Source: Paenibacillus albiflavus
GTDB lineage: Bacteria > Bacillota > Bacilli > Paenibacillales > NBRC-103111
NCBI RefSeq assembly: GCF_004344915.1
Contig: NZ_SKFG01000034.1
Coordinates: 1-43,121, forward strand
Direction: 5' to 3'
DNA length: 43,121 nt
Part shown: positions 33,464 through 42,351 of the stretch, one piece after another
Position numbering within the stretch: the first letter of the stretch is position 1
How the letters are laid out: each line of letters begins with the position of its first letter
Notes under the pieces: model-generated
What the model saw: the letters and a program-made list of their open reading frames with translations, nothing else
The model's database searches: none
What the model was told of the DNA's origin: nothing
Position numbers and translations under genes: made by a program

Positions 33464-35860
33464 TTAGTTGCGAACTGCCTTACCTGTCGTTAGTAAGCTT
33501 TGCATGCGCTGCTGCGTCTTCGGTTCACCGCATAAGCTCATGAAGGCTTCACGTTCAAGATCAAGCATATATTGCTCTGTCACATACGTTCCTGCCGGCA
33601 CATTGCCCCCCGCAAGCACATGCGCTAGTTTACCTGCAATCAATTGATCATGCTTACTGATATATCCGCCTTGGCGCATAGTGTAAGCTGCTGTTTGTAA
33701 GATAGCTTTTCCCGTATCACCTACAACACGTATCTTCTCAGGAAGCTGTACCTTATAACCTGCTGCATCCATGCGCAGGACGGCCTGCTTCGCTTCGTAA
33801 ACACGATAATCTTGATTCACAACAACAAAATCACCTGATCTCATAAAACCAAGACGCTTCGTATCATGTCCGCTTGTCGATACTTTTGCCATCCCAATCG
33901 TTTCAAAATATTGATTCATCAACGGCTGAAGATCATGCTCTGGATTCGGCAAATGCTTGCTCGCCATCAATGCAACTTCCTTACAGCCACCACCTGCAGG
34001 AATTAACCCAACCCCTACTTCAACAAGACCAAAATACGTTTCCGCTGAAAAAGCAATTTGATCGGCTGGCAAGCAAGCTTCTACGCCACCGCCTAATGTC
34101 ATGCTATGTGGAGCTGCAACGACCGGTTTCTCGAACCATTTGAGCTTCATCATCGTATCTTGGAACGTTTTGATAATATGGTTCACTTCATCCCACTCAT
34201 CATCTTGAATCTCCATCAAGAGCAGCATTAAGTTCGCACCTACGCAGAAATGCCTGCCTTCGTTAGCCAGAACGAGTCCACGATAATTATTCCGAACCTC
34301 ATCGACGCTTCTAGAGATCATCGATAAAATATCTTCACCAATCGCATTATTATTGGAATGGAACTCCAAGCATGCAATATCATCGCCAATATCAATCAAA
34401 CTAGCTCCGCTATTGGAGATGATTACTTTATTCTGCTCCTTAAGCGACTTTAGCGAAATAATCTCAGGCTTTGACTCGATGCCCTTGTATTTGCCCTCTG
34501 AATAATAAAATGTTGATCCAGGCTCGCTCTTATAGAAGCTTGTATGACCGTTCGCAATCCACTCTTTAACCCAGCCTGGAACAAGGTTGCCTTCAGATTC
34601 CATACGCTGTACAGATTTCACAAGACCAATGGCATCCCACAGTTCGAAAGGCCCGAGATTCCAATTAAAGCCCCATTTCATTGCATTATCGATTTCTACG
34701 ATTGAATCAGCAATTTCTCCGAGCAGCTGTGCCGAATAAAGCAAGACAGGTTTAAGCAAATTCCAAGCCAGCTCAGCATAACGATCATTTGCGCTAATCA
34801 GTGCCTTCACTTTCGCAGCCGTTCCTTTGGCAGCCTTGGATGCTTCTAATGAAGCGGAGGAAACCTTTTTCGTCGGTGCATATTCAAGTGTCGCTAGATT
34901 TAATGCAAGAATCTGCTTGCCTGACTCATCCTTCACTTTCTTGTAAAAGCCTTGACCGTTCTTCTCACCCGTCCAGCCTCGCGCAACCATCTCACGAAGC
35001 ACATCCGGAATGTGGAAAATCTTCTTCTCTTCCTCTGTGTTCACATGATCGTAGACGTTCTGTGCTACATGGACGAACGTATCCAGTCCCACAAGATCAA
35101 GCGTACGGAATGTTGCACTCTTCGGTCTGCCCATCGCAGGTCCCGTAACGGCTTCAATCTCCTCAACGGTGTAGCCCTTCTCCAGCATCTCGCTCAGAGT
35201 TGCCATTAAACCGTACGTACCAATTCGATTGGCGATAAAGTTCGGTGTGTCCTTGGCTATTACGACGCCTTTGCCAAGGATTTTTTCGCAAAATTCAGAC
35301 ATATATTGAACGACTTCAGCGTTTGTCTGCTCGCCTGGAATGATTTCAAGCAATTTCATATAACGAGGTGGATTAAAGAAATGAGTTCCTAAGAAATGCG
35401 CTTTAAACGCATCGCTGCGATCACTGACCATTTCATTGATTGATATGCCCGATGTGTTCGAGCTGACAATCGTGCCTGGTGTCCAAACCGACTCAATTGT
35501 AGCTAATAAAGATTTCTTCACATCCAGACGCTCCACAACCACTTCAATGATCCAATCCACTTTAGCTAATTCGCCTAAGTGATCCTCTAAGTTGCCTGGT
35601 GTAATTCGATCTGCAAAAACTTCACTATAAAGCGGAGCCGGATTCGTCTTTTTCAATTTGGCGATAGCGCCTGTTGCCAGCTTATTGCGAACCTTCGGGT
35701 GTTGGAGCGATAAACCTGCCGCTCCTTCCTCTGCTGTTAAGCTATTCGGCACGATATCAAGCAGCCAGCAAGAAATTCCTACGCCTGCTAAATGTGCCGC
35801 AATCGCAGAGCCCATAACACCTGAGCCAATAACCGCTGCGGTTCGAATCTTTTTGTGCAT
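33464..35860 (-). CDS. fadN: 3-hydroxyacyl-CoA dehydrogenase / enoyl-CoA hydratase
   Basis: 798 residues, close to FadN of B. subtilis. The order is reversed relative to E. coli FadB: the N-terminal Rossmann domain (AAVIGSGVMGSAIAAHLAGV) is followed by the dehydrogenase catalytic segment FLGTHFFNPPRYMKLLEI, a second HAD C-domain (AMKWGFNWNLGPFELWDAIG), and then a crotonase-type domain from about residue 490 (LANEGRHFCVGANL, TLGGGVEACLPAD). It carries out hydration of enoyl-CoA and NAD-linked oxidation. AGGAGGG precedes the ATG. It lies 51 bases after fadF. Confidence 0.95.
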   Translation of the reverse strand: MHKKIRTAAVIGSGVMGSAIAAHLAGVGISCWLLDIVPNSLTAEEGAAGLSLQHPKVRNKLATGAIAKLKKTNPAPLYSEVFADRITPGNLEDHLGELAKVDWIIEVVVERLDVKKSLLATIESVWTPGTIVSSNTSGISINEMVSDRSDAFKAHFLGTHFFNPPRYMKLLEIIPGEQTNAEVVQYMSEFCEKILGKGVVIAKDTPNFIANRIGTYGLMATLSEMLEKGYTVEEIEAVTGPAMGRPKSATFRTLDLVGLDTFVHVAQNVYDHVNTEEEKKIFHIPDVLREMVARGWTGEKNGQGFYKKVKDESGKQILALNLATLEYAPTKKVSSASLEASKAAKGTAAKVKALISANDRYAELAWNLLKPVLLYSAQLLGEIADSIVEIDNAMKWGFNWNLGPFELWDAIGLVKSVQRMESEGNLVPGWVKEWIANGHTSFYKSEPGSTFYYSEGKYKGIESKPEIISLKSLKEQNKVIISNSGASLIDIGDDIACLEFHSNNNAIGEDILSMISRSVDEVRNNYRGLVLANEGRHFCVGANLMLLLMEIQDDEWDEVNHIIKTFQDTMMKLKWFEKPVVAAPHSMTLGGGVEACLPADQIAFSAETYFGLVEVGVGLIPAGGGCKEVALMASKHLPNPEHDLQPLMNQYFETIGMAKVSTSGHDTKRLGFMRSGDFVVVNQDYRVYEAKQAVLRMDAAGYKVQLPEKIRVVGDTGKAILQTAAYTMRQGGYISKHDQLIAGKLAHVLAGGNVPAGTYVTEQYMLDLEREAFMSLCGEPKTQQRMQSLLTTGKAVRN

Positions 35861-35911
35861 TGTAAAACCCTCCTATGAAACTTATTTTTGATAAAAGGCC
35901 AAAATCTGATT

Positions 35912-38083
35912 CTAATTCATAGCAACTGGTTCTTTATTCGCGATTCCGAAAACAGATACTTCCAGAATTTCTGCGATATCTCTTGCCTTAACAGACTCCT
36001 CTACTTCCTTCATCTTGGTTCCATCTTCAAGCATCGTTAGACAATACGGACATGCGGAGCTAATCACAGTTGGCTTAACTTCAAGTGCTTGCTCGGTACG
36101 TGCTAAATTCACGCGTTTGCCTGCCGTTTCTTCCATCCACATCATGCCGCCTCCTGCTCCACAGCACATACCATTGGAGCGTGAACGCTGCATCTCAATC
36201 AGTTCAACTCCAGGGATGGCTTGTAGAATATTGCGAGGCTGATCATAGACATTGTTGTAGCGTCCAAGATAACAGGAATCATGATAGGTAATGCGTTCGA
36301 CTACTTCATGCTGCGGCATTAGCCTGCCTTCCTGTATGAGTTGATCAAGAAGCTCAGTATGGTGAAGAACTTCTGCCTCTAGACCGAACTCTGGATACTC
36401 ATTCTTGAACGTATTGAATGTATGTGGACATGCCGTAACGATTCGCTTCACCTTATATTTCTGAAATATCTGAATATTATCTGCGCAAAGCTGCTGAAAT
36501 AGCATCTCATTTCCCATTCTGCGAGGTGTATCGCCTGAATTCTTCTCCTCGTTGCCGAGAATGGCAAAATTAACATCCGCTTCATTCAGGAGTCTGACAA
36601 GTGCTCGCGTAATTTTACGACTGCGATTATCGTATGAGCCCATCGATCCGATGAATAATAAGTATTCAAAATCGGGATTCTCTTTGACTGTTGGGACAGA
36701 TAGTTCACCATCTGGATCAACCTCCTGTACCCATTTCACACGATCATTGCGCGAGATTCCCCAAGGGTTGCTTTGTCGTTCGATGTTTTGCAGCGCACGC
36801 TGACCATCATGCGGCATACTGCCTTGCATCAGGACAAGGTGTCTGCGCAAATCAATAATTTTATCTACATGCTCATTATCCACAGGGCATTGATCCTCGC
36901 AATTGCGGCAAGTGGTGCAGGACCATATTTCATCCTCGGTTATCACATCGCCAATAAGCTCTAACTCAGTAACAGAACGCTTATCCACGCTCCAACCATA
37001 CTTCTGTGCATGCATCGTGTGCTCAATGTTCGTAATCGACGAATCATTCCACTGCAGCAATCGCCCGGCTGAATCAGGCTGCATGACATGCGACCCTTCT
37101 TGACCTCCGAAAGCAAATGCAGGAACCCACGGGGACTTGCTCGTAATGGCGGCCCCTTTCTCCATCAGATGATCACGCAGCTTGACAATCAAATGCATTG
37201 GCGAGAGCAGTTTGCCTGTATTCGATGCTGGGCAAACATTCGTACAGCGACCGCATTCTACGCAAGCATAGAAATCTAGCATTTGCTTCTGGGTATAATC
37301 CTCTATTTTGCCAACTCCGAAGGATTCCGCTTCTTCATCCTCCAAGTCCAGCTTATGCAGTTTGCCAACAGGCTCAGTTCGTTTGAGAAGAATATTGATT
37401 GGACCTGTAATGAGGTGAAAATGCTTGGATTGCGGAACATAAACAAGGAAAGATAGTAAGATCAGGAGGTGCGCCCACCACGATATCTGGAACAGAACCT
37501 CTGCGGTGCCATGTGAGAGCCCGCTAAATCCTGATGCAAGCAAAGAAGAAATTGGCGCGTACCAAGACGCCTGCATATCCTCCTTCACACGTTCAAACCC
37601 TAAACTGAAAATGACTGAAAGCATCAGAAAAAAGATAAAGAACACGACGATACTCGGCTTCCAGCCTCGCTTGAGGCGTCGCAGCTTCTCCACATATCGC
37701 CTGTACGTTGCATACAGCATAGCGACCAGAATCAAAGCAACCGTCGTCTCCTGCAAGAGACTGAACGCAGCATATCCTGGAATCGGCAGCCCTCTTCCAA
37801 TCAGCCCTTTAAGGATCAAATCAAGAGCACCAAATTGCAAAATAATAAATCCATAAAAAATGAAAATGTGCATAATTCCACTTTTGCGATCTTTAAGCAG
37901 CTTTGTCTGACCGAATACTTCGATCAAGAAGGTTCGGATCCTTGCTGACAGCTGTTTGCGCAGGTTAGATGGTTGCCCGAGCTTTAAATACAAGTACCGA
38001 TGATACACCGCTAGGACAAATGCATACACGAACGCACCTGTTACAGCAAGAAAAAGGAGAAATTGAATCCATGCAGTGAACAT
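35912..38083 (-). CDS. fadF: Membrane Fe-S oxidoreductase FadF
   Basis: 723 residues. The N-terminal third holds six or so membrane segments, nitrate-reductase-gamma-like. Two 4Fe-4S motifs follow: CVECGRCTNVCPAS and CTTCRNCEDQCPVD. The C-terminal CCG-type domain has YHDSCYLGRYN and MCCGAGGGMMWMEE, as in GlpC/HdrB-like proteins. FadF (YwjF) belongs to the FadR regulon of B. subtilis and is thought to carry electrons from EtfAB to the membrane quinone pool (inference from fold and regulon). It is the first gene of the minus-strand operon, facing fadR across a spacer with the FadR box. Confidence 0.9.
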   Translation of the reverse strand: MFTAWIQFLLFLAVTGAFVYAFVLAVYHRYLYLKLGQPSNLRKQLSARIRTFLIEVFGQTKLLKDRKSGIMHIFIFYGFIILQFGALDLILKGLIGRGLPIPGYAAFSLLQETTVALILVAMLYATYRRYVEKLRRLKRGWKPSIVVFFIFFLMLSVIFSLGFERVKEDMQASWYAPISSLLASGFSGLSHGTAEVLFQISWWAHLLILLSFLVYVPQSKHFHLITGPINILLKRTEPVGKLHKLDLEDEEAESFGVGKIEDYTQKQMLDFYACVECGRCTNVCPASNTGKLLSPMHLIVKLRDHLMEKGAAITSKSPWVPAFAFGGQEGSHVMQPDSAGRLLQWNDSSITNIEHTMHAQKYGWSVDKRSVTELELIGDVITEDEIWSCTTCRNCEDQCPVDNEHVDKIIDLRRHLVLMQGSMPHDGQRALQNIERQSNPWGISRNDRVKWVQEVDPDGELSVPTVKENPDFEYLLFIGSMGSYDNRSRKITRALVRLLNEADVNFAILGNEEKNSGDTPRRMGNEMLFQQLCADNIQIFQKYKVKRIVTACPHTFNTFKNEYPEFGLEAEVLHHTELLDQLIQEGRLMPQHEVVERITYHDSCYLGRYNNVYDQPRNILQAIPGVELIEMQRSRSNGMCCGAGGGMMWMEETAGKRVNLARTEQALEVKPTVISSACPYCLTMLEDGTKMKEVEESVKARDIAEILEVSVFGIANKEPVAMN

Positions 38084-38117
38084 TTGATTTGCGTAGCCCC
38101 TTTCTCATTTTAATACA

Positions 38118-38132
38118 TGTAAAGCGCTTACA
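38118..38132. promoter_or_regulatory. CcpA cre-like palindrome upstream of fadF
   Basis: TGTAAAGCGCTTACA is a near-perfect palindrome. Its half-site TGTAAGCGCTT (minus) matches the left part of the cre consensus, but the right half is offset by one base. It lies 35 bases before the fadF start, where it could add carbon-catabolite repression. Confidence 0.4.
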
Positions 38133-38163
38133 TCCCCTGCTTCCTTCGTGCTTTAAACAGAAG

Positions 38164-38192
38164 ATTGACAACGTTATTAATGTATTTTATGA
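38164..38192 (+). promoter_or_regulatory. Sigma-A promoter of fadR
   Basis: A perfect TTGACA, a 17-base spacer and TATGAT. Transcription would begin near 38199, just before the FadR box. Confidence 0.75.
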
Positions 38193-38204
38193 TGTTTGTA
38201 GAAA

Positions 38205-38222
38205 ATGAATGACCATTCATTC
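38205..38222. promoter_or_regulatory. FadR operator
   Basis: TGAATGACCATTCATTCA is an exact palindrome outside its four-base centre and matches the FadR box of Bacillus (TGAATGAnTAnTCATTCA). It lies just after the predicted fadR start site and upstream of divergent fadF, so it can control both. FadR leaves its site when long-chain acyl-CoA accumulates. Confidence 0.88.
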
Positions 38223-38257
38223 ATAACTTATTCACATTCTAACACCGAGGTGATGAC

Positions 38258-38845
38258 GTGACAAGTGGCAAAAAGACAGAAAAATACAAATTAATTTTGG
38301 ATGCAGCAGTCAAGGTATTTGCCGCACATGGTTTTCATAAAGCTCAAGTATCCAAAATTGCCAAGGAAGCAGGCGTTGCGGACGGCACCATATATTTATA
38401 TTTTAAAAACAAGGAAGATATCCTTATTTGTTTGTTTAAAGAAAAACTTGGGGAGCTCGTGGAAAAATTTCATTTGAGCATCGAGCAAACAACCAATGCC
38501 AAGGATGCGCTCCGCAGAGTATGCGAAATCCATTATGGTGAGCTTGAAGCGCAAGTCGATCTCGCATTCGTTACCCAAATTGAATTAAGACAAAGCTCAC
38601 TTGAGCTACGTAAAGAGATTGGAAAAGCCGTTAAGCCATATATTGTATTAATCGAACAATTGCTCCTTCAAGGAATGGAAGAAAAGCTGTTCCGTCAAGA
38701 CCTCGATGTAAAATTAGTTAGACAGCTGCTATTTGGCGGTCTGGATGAAGTCGTTACCTCTTGGCTGATTGCAGGTCGTAAGTATTCGTTGTCGGCGCAA
38801 ATCGAAGGTACAATCAATTTTTACTTAAATGGGATTAAGGCTTAA
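38258..38845 (+). CDS. fadR: TetR-family regulator of fatty-acid degradation FadR
   Basis: 195 residues from a GTG with GAGGTGATG upstream. The TetR helix-turn-helix is AAVKVFAAHGFHKAQVSKIA, then KEAGVADGTIYLYFKNKEDI, nearly identical to FadR (YsiA) of B. subtilis; its C-domain LRRVCEIHYGELE...FVTQIELRQSSLELRKEI also fits. It represses the fad genes and is released by long-chain acyl-CoA (established in B. subtilis). Its own operator lies upstream. etfB and etfA follow on the same strand after 102 bases. Confidence 0.94.
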   Translation: MTSGKKTEKYKLILDAAVKVFAAHGFHKAQVSKIAKEAGVADGTIYLYFKNKEDILICLFKEKLGELVEKFHLSIEQTTNAKDALRRVCEIHYGELEAQVDLAFVTQIELRQSSLELRKEIGKAVKPYIVLIEQLLLQGMEEKLFRQDLDVKLVRQLLFGGLDEVVTSWLIAGRKYSLSAQIEGTINFYLNGIKA

Positions 38846-38849
38846 CCAA

Positions 38850-38897
38850 GCAGCAACGCAACCTGATGTTAGAAATTGAAACTAAGGGTTGTGCTGC
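38850..38897. other. Hairpin between fadR and etfB
   Basis: GCAGCAACGCAACC and GGTTGTGCTGC can pair with a 3-base bulge around a 23-base loop. There is no T tract. It could be a processing or attenuation element. A weak, imperfect FadR-like sequence (CGAATATTCAATCATTAA) follows near 38909-38926. Confidence 0.3.
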
Positions 38898-38947
38898 GAA
38901 AAATTATTCGAATATTCAATCATTAACTATTTAGGAGGACTCATTCG

Positions 38948-39709
38948 ATGGAAATCTATGTACTATTAAAGCAAACTTTTGACACCGAAGAGAAAATCGT
39001 CATTCAGCAAGGCGCTATTTCGGAGGACGGCGTAAAGTTCGTTATCAATCCATATGATGAATATGCGGTTGAGCAGGCGATTCAATTCCGTGATGAACAT
39101 GGCGGCAAAATAACCGTTCTAGCTGTAGGACCTGAACGGATGGCAGAGGCACTTCGTACAGCTCTTGCAATGGGTGCTGACGAAGCTGTATTGATCAATG
39201 ACGATCGTATTACGAGCGACGAATATGCTGTTGCACACGTCATTCATCTTTATTTGTCCGATAAATCCTATGATTTAATTCTTGGAGGCAGCTTTTCCGT
39301 AGATAATGGCGCAGGCCAAGTGACGATTCGTATTGCTAAGCTGCTAGGCATCCCGCATGTATCTACCGTGACCAAGCTGGAGCTGGCAGGCAATCAAGTC
39401 GTTGCTTATCGTGATTCTGAAGGAGATTTGGAAGTATCTGAGCTATCGCTTCCAGCCCTATTCACTGCACAACAGGGCCTTAATGAGCCTCGCTACCCTT
39501 CCCTTCCAGGCATTATGAAGGCGAAGAAGAAGCCATTTAAGGAGCTTAACTTGGATGACCTAGGGATTAGCGAGTTAGTGTCCAGAACAGTCCGTACAGA
39601 ATTGTTCTTGCCTGATGCACGCAAGGCAGGTCAAATCCTGAAGGGTGAACCAGGCGATCAAGTAAAAGAGCTCGTAAGCTTGCTTCGAAATGAAGCGAAG
39701 GTTATTTAA
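38948..39709 (+). CDS. etfB: Electron transfer flavoprotein beta subunit
   Basis: 253 residues, TAGGAGGAC upstream. N-terminal IYVLLKQTFDTEEKIV, INPYDEYAVEQAIQFRDEHG and VGPERMAEALRTALAMGADE are the ETF-beta signatures, and LPALFTAQQGLNEPRYPSLP is the conserved recognition-loop region. With EtfA it takes electrons from FadE and hands them on, probably to FadF. It is 21 bases ahead of etfA. Confidence 0.95.
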   Translation: MEIYVLLKQTFDTEEKIVIQQGAISEDGVKFVINPYDEYAVEQAIQFRDEHGGKITVLAVGPERMAEALRTALAMGADEAVLINDDRITSDEYAVAHVIHLYLSDKSYDLILGGSFSVDNGAGQVTIRIAKLLGIPHVSTVTKLELAGNQVVAYRDSEGDLEVSELSLPALFTAQQGLNEPRYPSLPGIMKAKKKPFKELNLDDLGISELVSRTVRTELFLPDARKAGQILKGEPGDQVKELVSLLRNEAKVI

Positions 39710-39730
39710 TTGTTGAGGAGATGAATAGCG

Positions 39731-40705
39731 ATGAGCAAAATATTATTAATCGTGGCAGAAGCTAAAGCTGGCAAGCTTCGCCAAGTTACATTTGAGACAA
39801 TCGGAGCAGCCAGAACAATCGCCGATGAAGGCGATCGCTTGCAGGCGGTTGTGATTGGCTCAGGGATAAGTGGATTAACTAACGAGCTTGCAGCATACGG
39901 GCTTGACCATATTTATGTCATAGACGATGCTAGTCTCGAGCACTACAACCCTGAAGCTTATTATGCAGCAATAAGCGAAGTGCTTCGCACAGCGAGGCCT
40001 AACGCTGTGCTGCTCGGACATACGGCGATGGGCAAGGACCTGGCCCCGCAGATTGCGACTGCGCTTGGGGCAGGTCAAGTGTCCGACGTCATCGCCGTGA
40101 GCAAAGAAGCTTCGGGCGTTTCGTTTACACGCCCGATCTATGCCGGCAAAGCGTTTGAGAAACGCGCATTTGCCGGCAGCAGCCCTTGGGTCGTAACATT
40201 CCGACCCAACAATATTGCAGCGCCTGCGGCTGATGGCGCAGGCACGACGGCGACTACAGCGCTCGAGGCGCCAGCTCCATCCCTTCGCTCGGTGATTAAA
40301 GAGGTCGTCAAGAAGACCTCTGGCAAGATCGACCTGACGGAAGCGAAGGTGGTTGTCTCTGGCGGGCGCGGAGTGAAGAGCGCTGATGGCTTTGCACCGC
40401 TCGAAGAGCTAGCGAACGTGCTAGGCGGTGCAGTTGGCGCTTCGCGTGGCGCATGCGATGCAGGTTATTGTGATTATGGACTTCAGATTGGCCAGACAGG
40501 TAAAGTGGTGACACCTGAGATTTATATCGCATGCGGCATTAGTGGAGCGATTCAGCATCTTGCTGGCATGAGCGGCTCAAGAGTCATCATAGCGATCAAC
40601 AAGGACCCTGAAGCTCCAATTTTCAAAGTTGCGGATTATGGAATTGTCGGCGATCTATTTGAGGTCGTGCCTTTATTAACGCAAGAGTTCAAGCAGCTTC
40701 TCTAA
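39731..40705 (+). CDS. etfA: Electron transfer flavoprotein alpha subunit
   Basis: 324 residues, GAGGAGATG upstream. The N-terminal ETF domain is followed by the C-terminal FAD-binding part: VVSGGRGVKSADGFAPLEEL, GASRGACDAGYCDYGLQIGQ, TGKVVTPEIYIACGISGAIQ and the end VGDLFEVVPLLTQEFKQLL. It pairs with EtfB. The stretch about 39990-40460 is more GC-rich than its surroundings, which produces spurious frames on the other strand. Confidence 0.95.
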   Translation: MSKILLIVAEAKAGKLRQVTFETIGAARTIADEGDRLQAVVIGSGISGLTNELAAYGLDHIYVIDDASLEHYNPEAYYAAISEVLRTARPNAVLLGHTAMGKDLAPQIATALGAGQVSDVIAVSKEASGVSFTRPIYAGKAFEKRAFAGSSPWVVTFRPNNIAAPAADGAGTTATTALEAPAPSLRSVIKEVVKKTSGKIDLTEAKVVVSGGRGVKSADGFAPLEELANVLGGAVGASRGACDAGYCDYGLQIGQTGKVVTPEIYIACGISGAIQHLAGMSGSRVIIAINKDPEAPIFKVADYGIVGDLFEVVPLLTQEFKQLL

Positions 40706-40735
40706 CGAACGATTGCAATCGATTCAATAGGATAT

Positions 40736-40788
40736 AAAAGGGGTATCCCTTGTCTAGACAACCGTTCTAGAACATTGGATACCCCTTT
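40736..40788. terminator. Bidirectional terminator between etfA and the small Gly-motif gene
   Basis: AAAGGGGTATCC pairs perfectly with GGATACCCCTTT, with inner TTGTCTAGA/TCTAGAACA pairs. It lies between two convergent stops with T-rich ends on both strands. Confidence 0.85.
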
Positions 40789-40795
40789 AATTCAC

Positions 40796-41038
40796 TTATA
40801 GTAAATACTTCGCACCATCGATAAGACCTTGGTCGAAGCCTTTCTTATAACCAGTTTGATACCCCTCCTCAAATTCTCTCCTATTCTTGTGGAGACGCTC
40901 CTGATTAAATACCAATATTCCCCTGTTTATGTTTTGATCTTTCTTTGACCTCTGTTTCGCACTATGAAGTCTAATAGCCTTGAAGCGCTTCTTAGCGTGC
41001 AACAGCTTATCTTGCTTGCTTGTTTTACGTTTACGCAT
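40796..41038 (-). CDS. Small basic protein with Gly-every-four-residues tail
   Basis: 80 residues, AGGAGGCAC upstream. Residues 1-53 are strongly basic (MRKRKTSKQDKLLHAKKRFK, and more Lys/Arg after). Residues 59-76 read GYQTGYKKGFDQGLIDGA, with Gly at 59, 63, 67, 71 and 75 and aromatics after the first three. The CgeB-like protein encoded 56 bases upstream has the same pattern at 15-27. The segment is probably one helix with a glycine face, suited to docking (inference). No known family is recognised. It is probably in one operon with the CgeB-like gene and ends at the shared terminator. Confidence 0.7.
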   Translation of the reverse strand: MRKRKTSKQDKLLHAKKRFKAIRLHSAKQRSKKDQNINRGILVFNQERLHKNRREFEEGYQTGYKKGFDQGLIDGAKYLL

Positions 41039-41094
41039 CGTAATCAGTGCCTCCTGCAGGGTATAATCATAGTTCTTGTAGAAATTTTTATTCG

Positions 41095-42192
41095 CTAAGA
41101 AATCTCTTTCAAAGCAGTTACCTTAAGCAGCTGGTTAATCCTGTGTTTAAACGTATGGTCCTTTAAGGTTCGGCTATAGCCTCGATAGGCAATATGCGAG
41201 CGTTCTCTATCGTGCTTAAGATAGTACTCCGCTTTGCGAATGAATTCAGTTGGAGAATTATAAGTTTCTATCTCTTTCCCTACAGCATATAAATCATGCA
41301 AGTCATCTCTTGCATCAGATAATTGGAAGGCTGCGCAGCTATTAATTTCGAAGGTTCTTAGATTGGCAGAGCTTCCTCGAATATCTGCACTAATGCGAGT
41401 ATCGACTAGATCTTCGGATTCCGGATGAAAATTAACGACAATTTTGGCGCCATTATAATATTTAATCGTTTCCTCAATCGGCATCCAATTGGGATGAATC
41501 TGCTTAGATAGTAATGGATACTGCTCAAGCTGATCCCAATGCGCTCCAATAATCATAACTTTTTTGCTCGCCAGATAAGGAGCTATAGCGTTGAAGAAAT
41601 CGAACCGATTCGGAATTGCATTGCCCACAAAACAGATATCACTCCTATATTTCTCATCAACCTCAAATGGTCGATACAAGTTATTGCAAACAGCATAAGG
41701 TAAATAATGAACTTCCTTACAGCCTATGGATTTAAATAACTGAACATAAGAATATTCATGCGTAAACACATAATCAAAATGAGTTCCAATCCTGCTAGTA
41801 TAATCCGTATCATATAGTTCATCTGTAAACCAGATTGCGGTTTTGACTCCTAGCGCTCTTACTGCTTCGATTTGATCCAGACAAGGGAATGCACGCAGAC
41901 CGCTCATGACAACCACCAAATCCGGATGAACAGACCGAGCGCTCTCAAGTATTTCTTGCTGGCTCCCAATCACAAGCTCAGGAATCAGTCCACGAAAACC
42001 ATCGATTACACCCGTGTCAGTTGCTTCGAATCCTTGGGGTATTAACAAGACCCTACAATCGTGATCTATGAATTTCGCATGTTTGATTTGATTTCGGATC
42101 GTTTCACAACAACCCAACCTATAGCCGATCTGATAACCAGAACAATAGCCTTTTACACTGCTGTTATATTGAATTGGAATTGTGTTTGTCAC
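41095..42192 (-). CDS. CgeB-family glycosyltransferase-like spore protein
   Basis: 365 residues from a GTG with AAGGAGGGA upstream. After an N-terminal GYCSGYQIGYRLGCC (Gly15, 19, 23, 27), the body is GT-B-like: VLLIPQGFEATDTG, LVVVMSGLRAFPCLD, VKTAIWFTDELYDTDYTSRI, FDYVFTHEYSYVQLFKSIGC, SDICFVGNAIPNRFDFFNAI, and the C-terminal IVVNFHPES and RTFEINSCAAFQLSD (GT1 donor-site Glu region). This matches CgeB of B. subtilis, a late mother-cell protein linked to spore-crust glycosylation. It lies between the WIAG-type repeat gene and the small Gly-motif protein, suggesting it glycosylates a spore-surface polypeptide (inference). Confidence 0.85.
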   Translation of the reverse strand: MTNTIPIQYNSSVKGYCSGYQIGYRLGCCETIRNQIKHAKFIDHDCRVLLIPQGFEATDTGVIDGFRGLIPELVIGSQQEILESARSVHPDLVVVMSGLRAFPCLDQIEAVRALGVKTAIWFTDELYDTDYTSRIGTHFDYVFTHEYSYVQLFKSIGCKEVHYLPYAVCNNLYRPFEVDEKYRSDICFVGNAIPNRFDFFNAIAPYLASKKVMIIGAHWDQLEQYPLLSKQIHPNWMPIEETIKYYNGAKIVVNFHPESEDLVDTRISADIRGSSANLRTFEINSCAAFQLSDARDDLHDLYAVGKEIETYNSPTEFIRKAEYYLKHDRERSHIAYRGYSRTLKDHTFKHRINQLLKVTALKEIS

Positions 42193-42306
42193 TTTTATCC
42201 CTCCTTTTTAAAGCATATGCGAACCGGTATAAACGTACATGGACGTATAACTACAATGCGTAAAAATCGGCGAATAATTAAAGGCTTTGAGCTAAATAGA
42301 CAACAC

Positions 42307-42337
42307 AAAAAAGCATACCTGCATCAACAGGTATGCC
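42307..42337 (-). terminator. Terminator after the WIAG-type repeat gene
   Basis: On the minus strand GCATACCTG pairs with CAGGTATGC around a 6-base loop, followed by six T. It separates the repeat gene from the CgeB-like gene, whose own promoter in 42193-42306 I could not identify. Confidence 0.85.
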
Positions 42338-42351
42338 TTCATGATGTTAAA

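Noticed and set aside
38909-38926. Second FadR box before etfB
   Set aside because: CGAATATTCAATCATTAA keeps one half-site but differs from the consensus at about five fixed positions, so it was not called.
42205-42230. Sigma-K-like -10 before the CgeB-like gene
   Set aside because: CATATGCTT misses one consensus base and lies so near the ribosome site that the leader would be too short.
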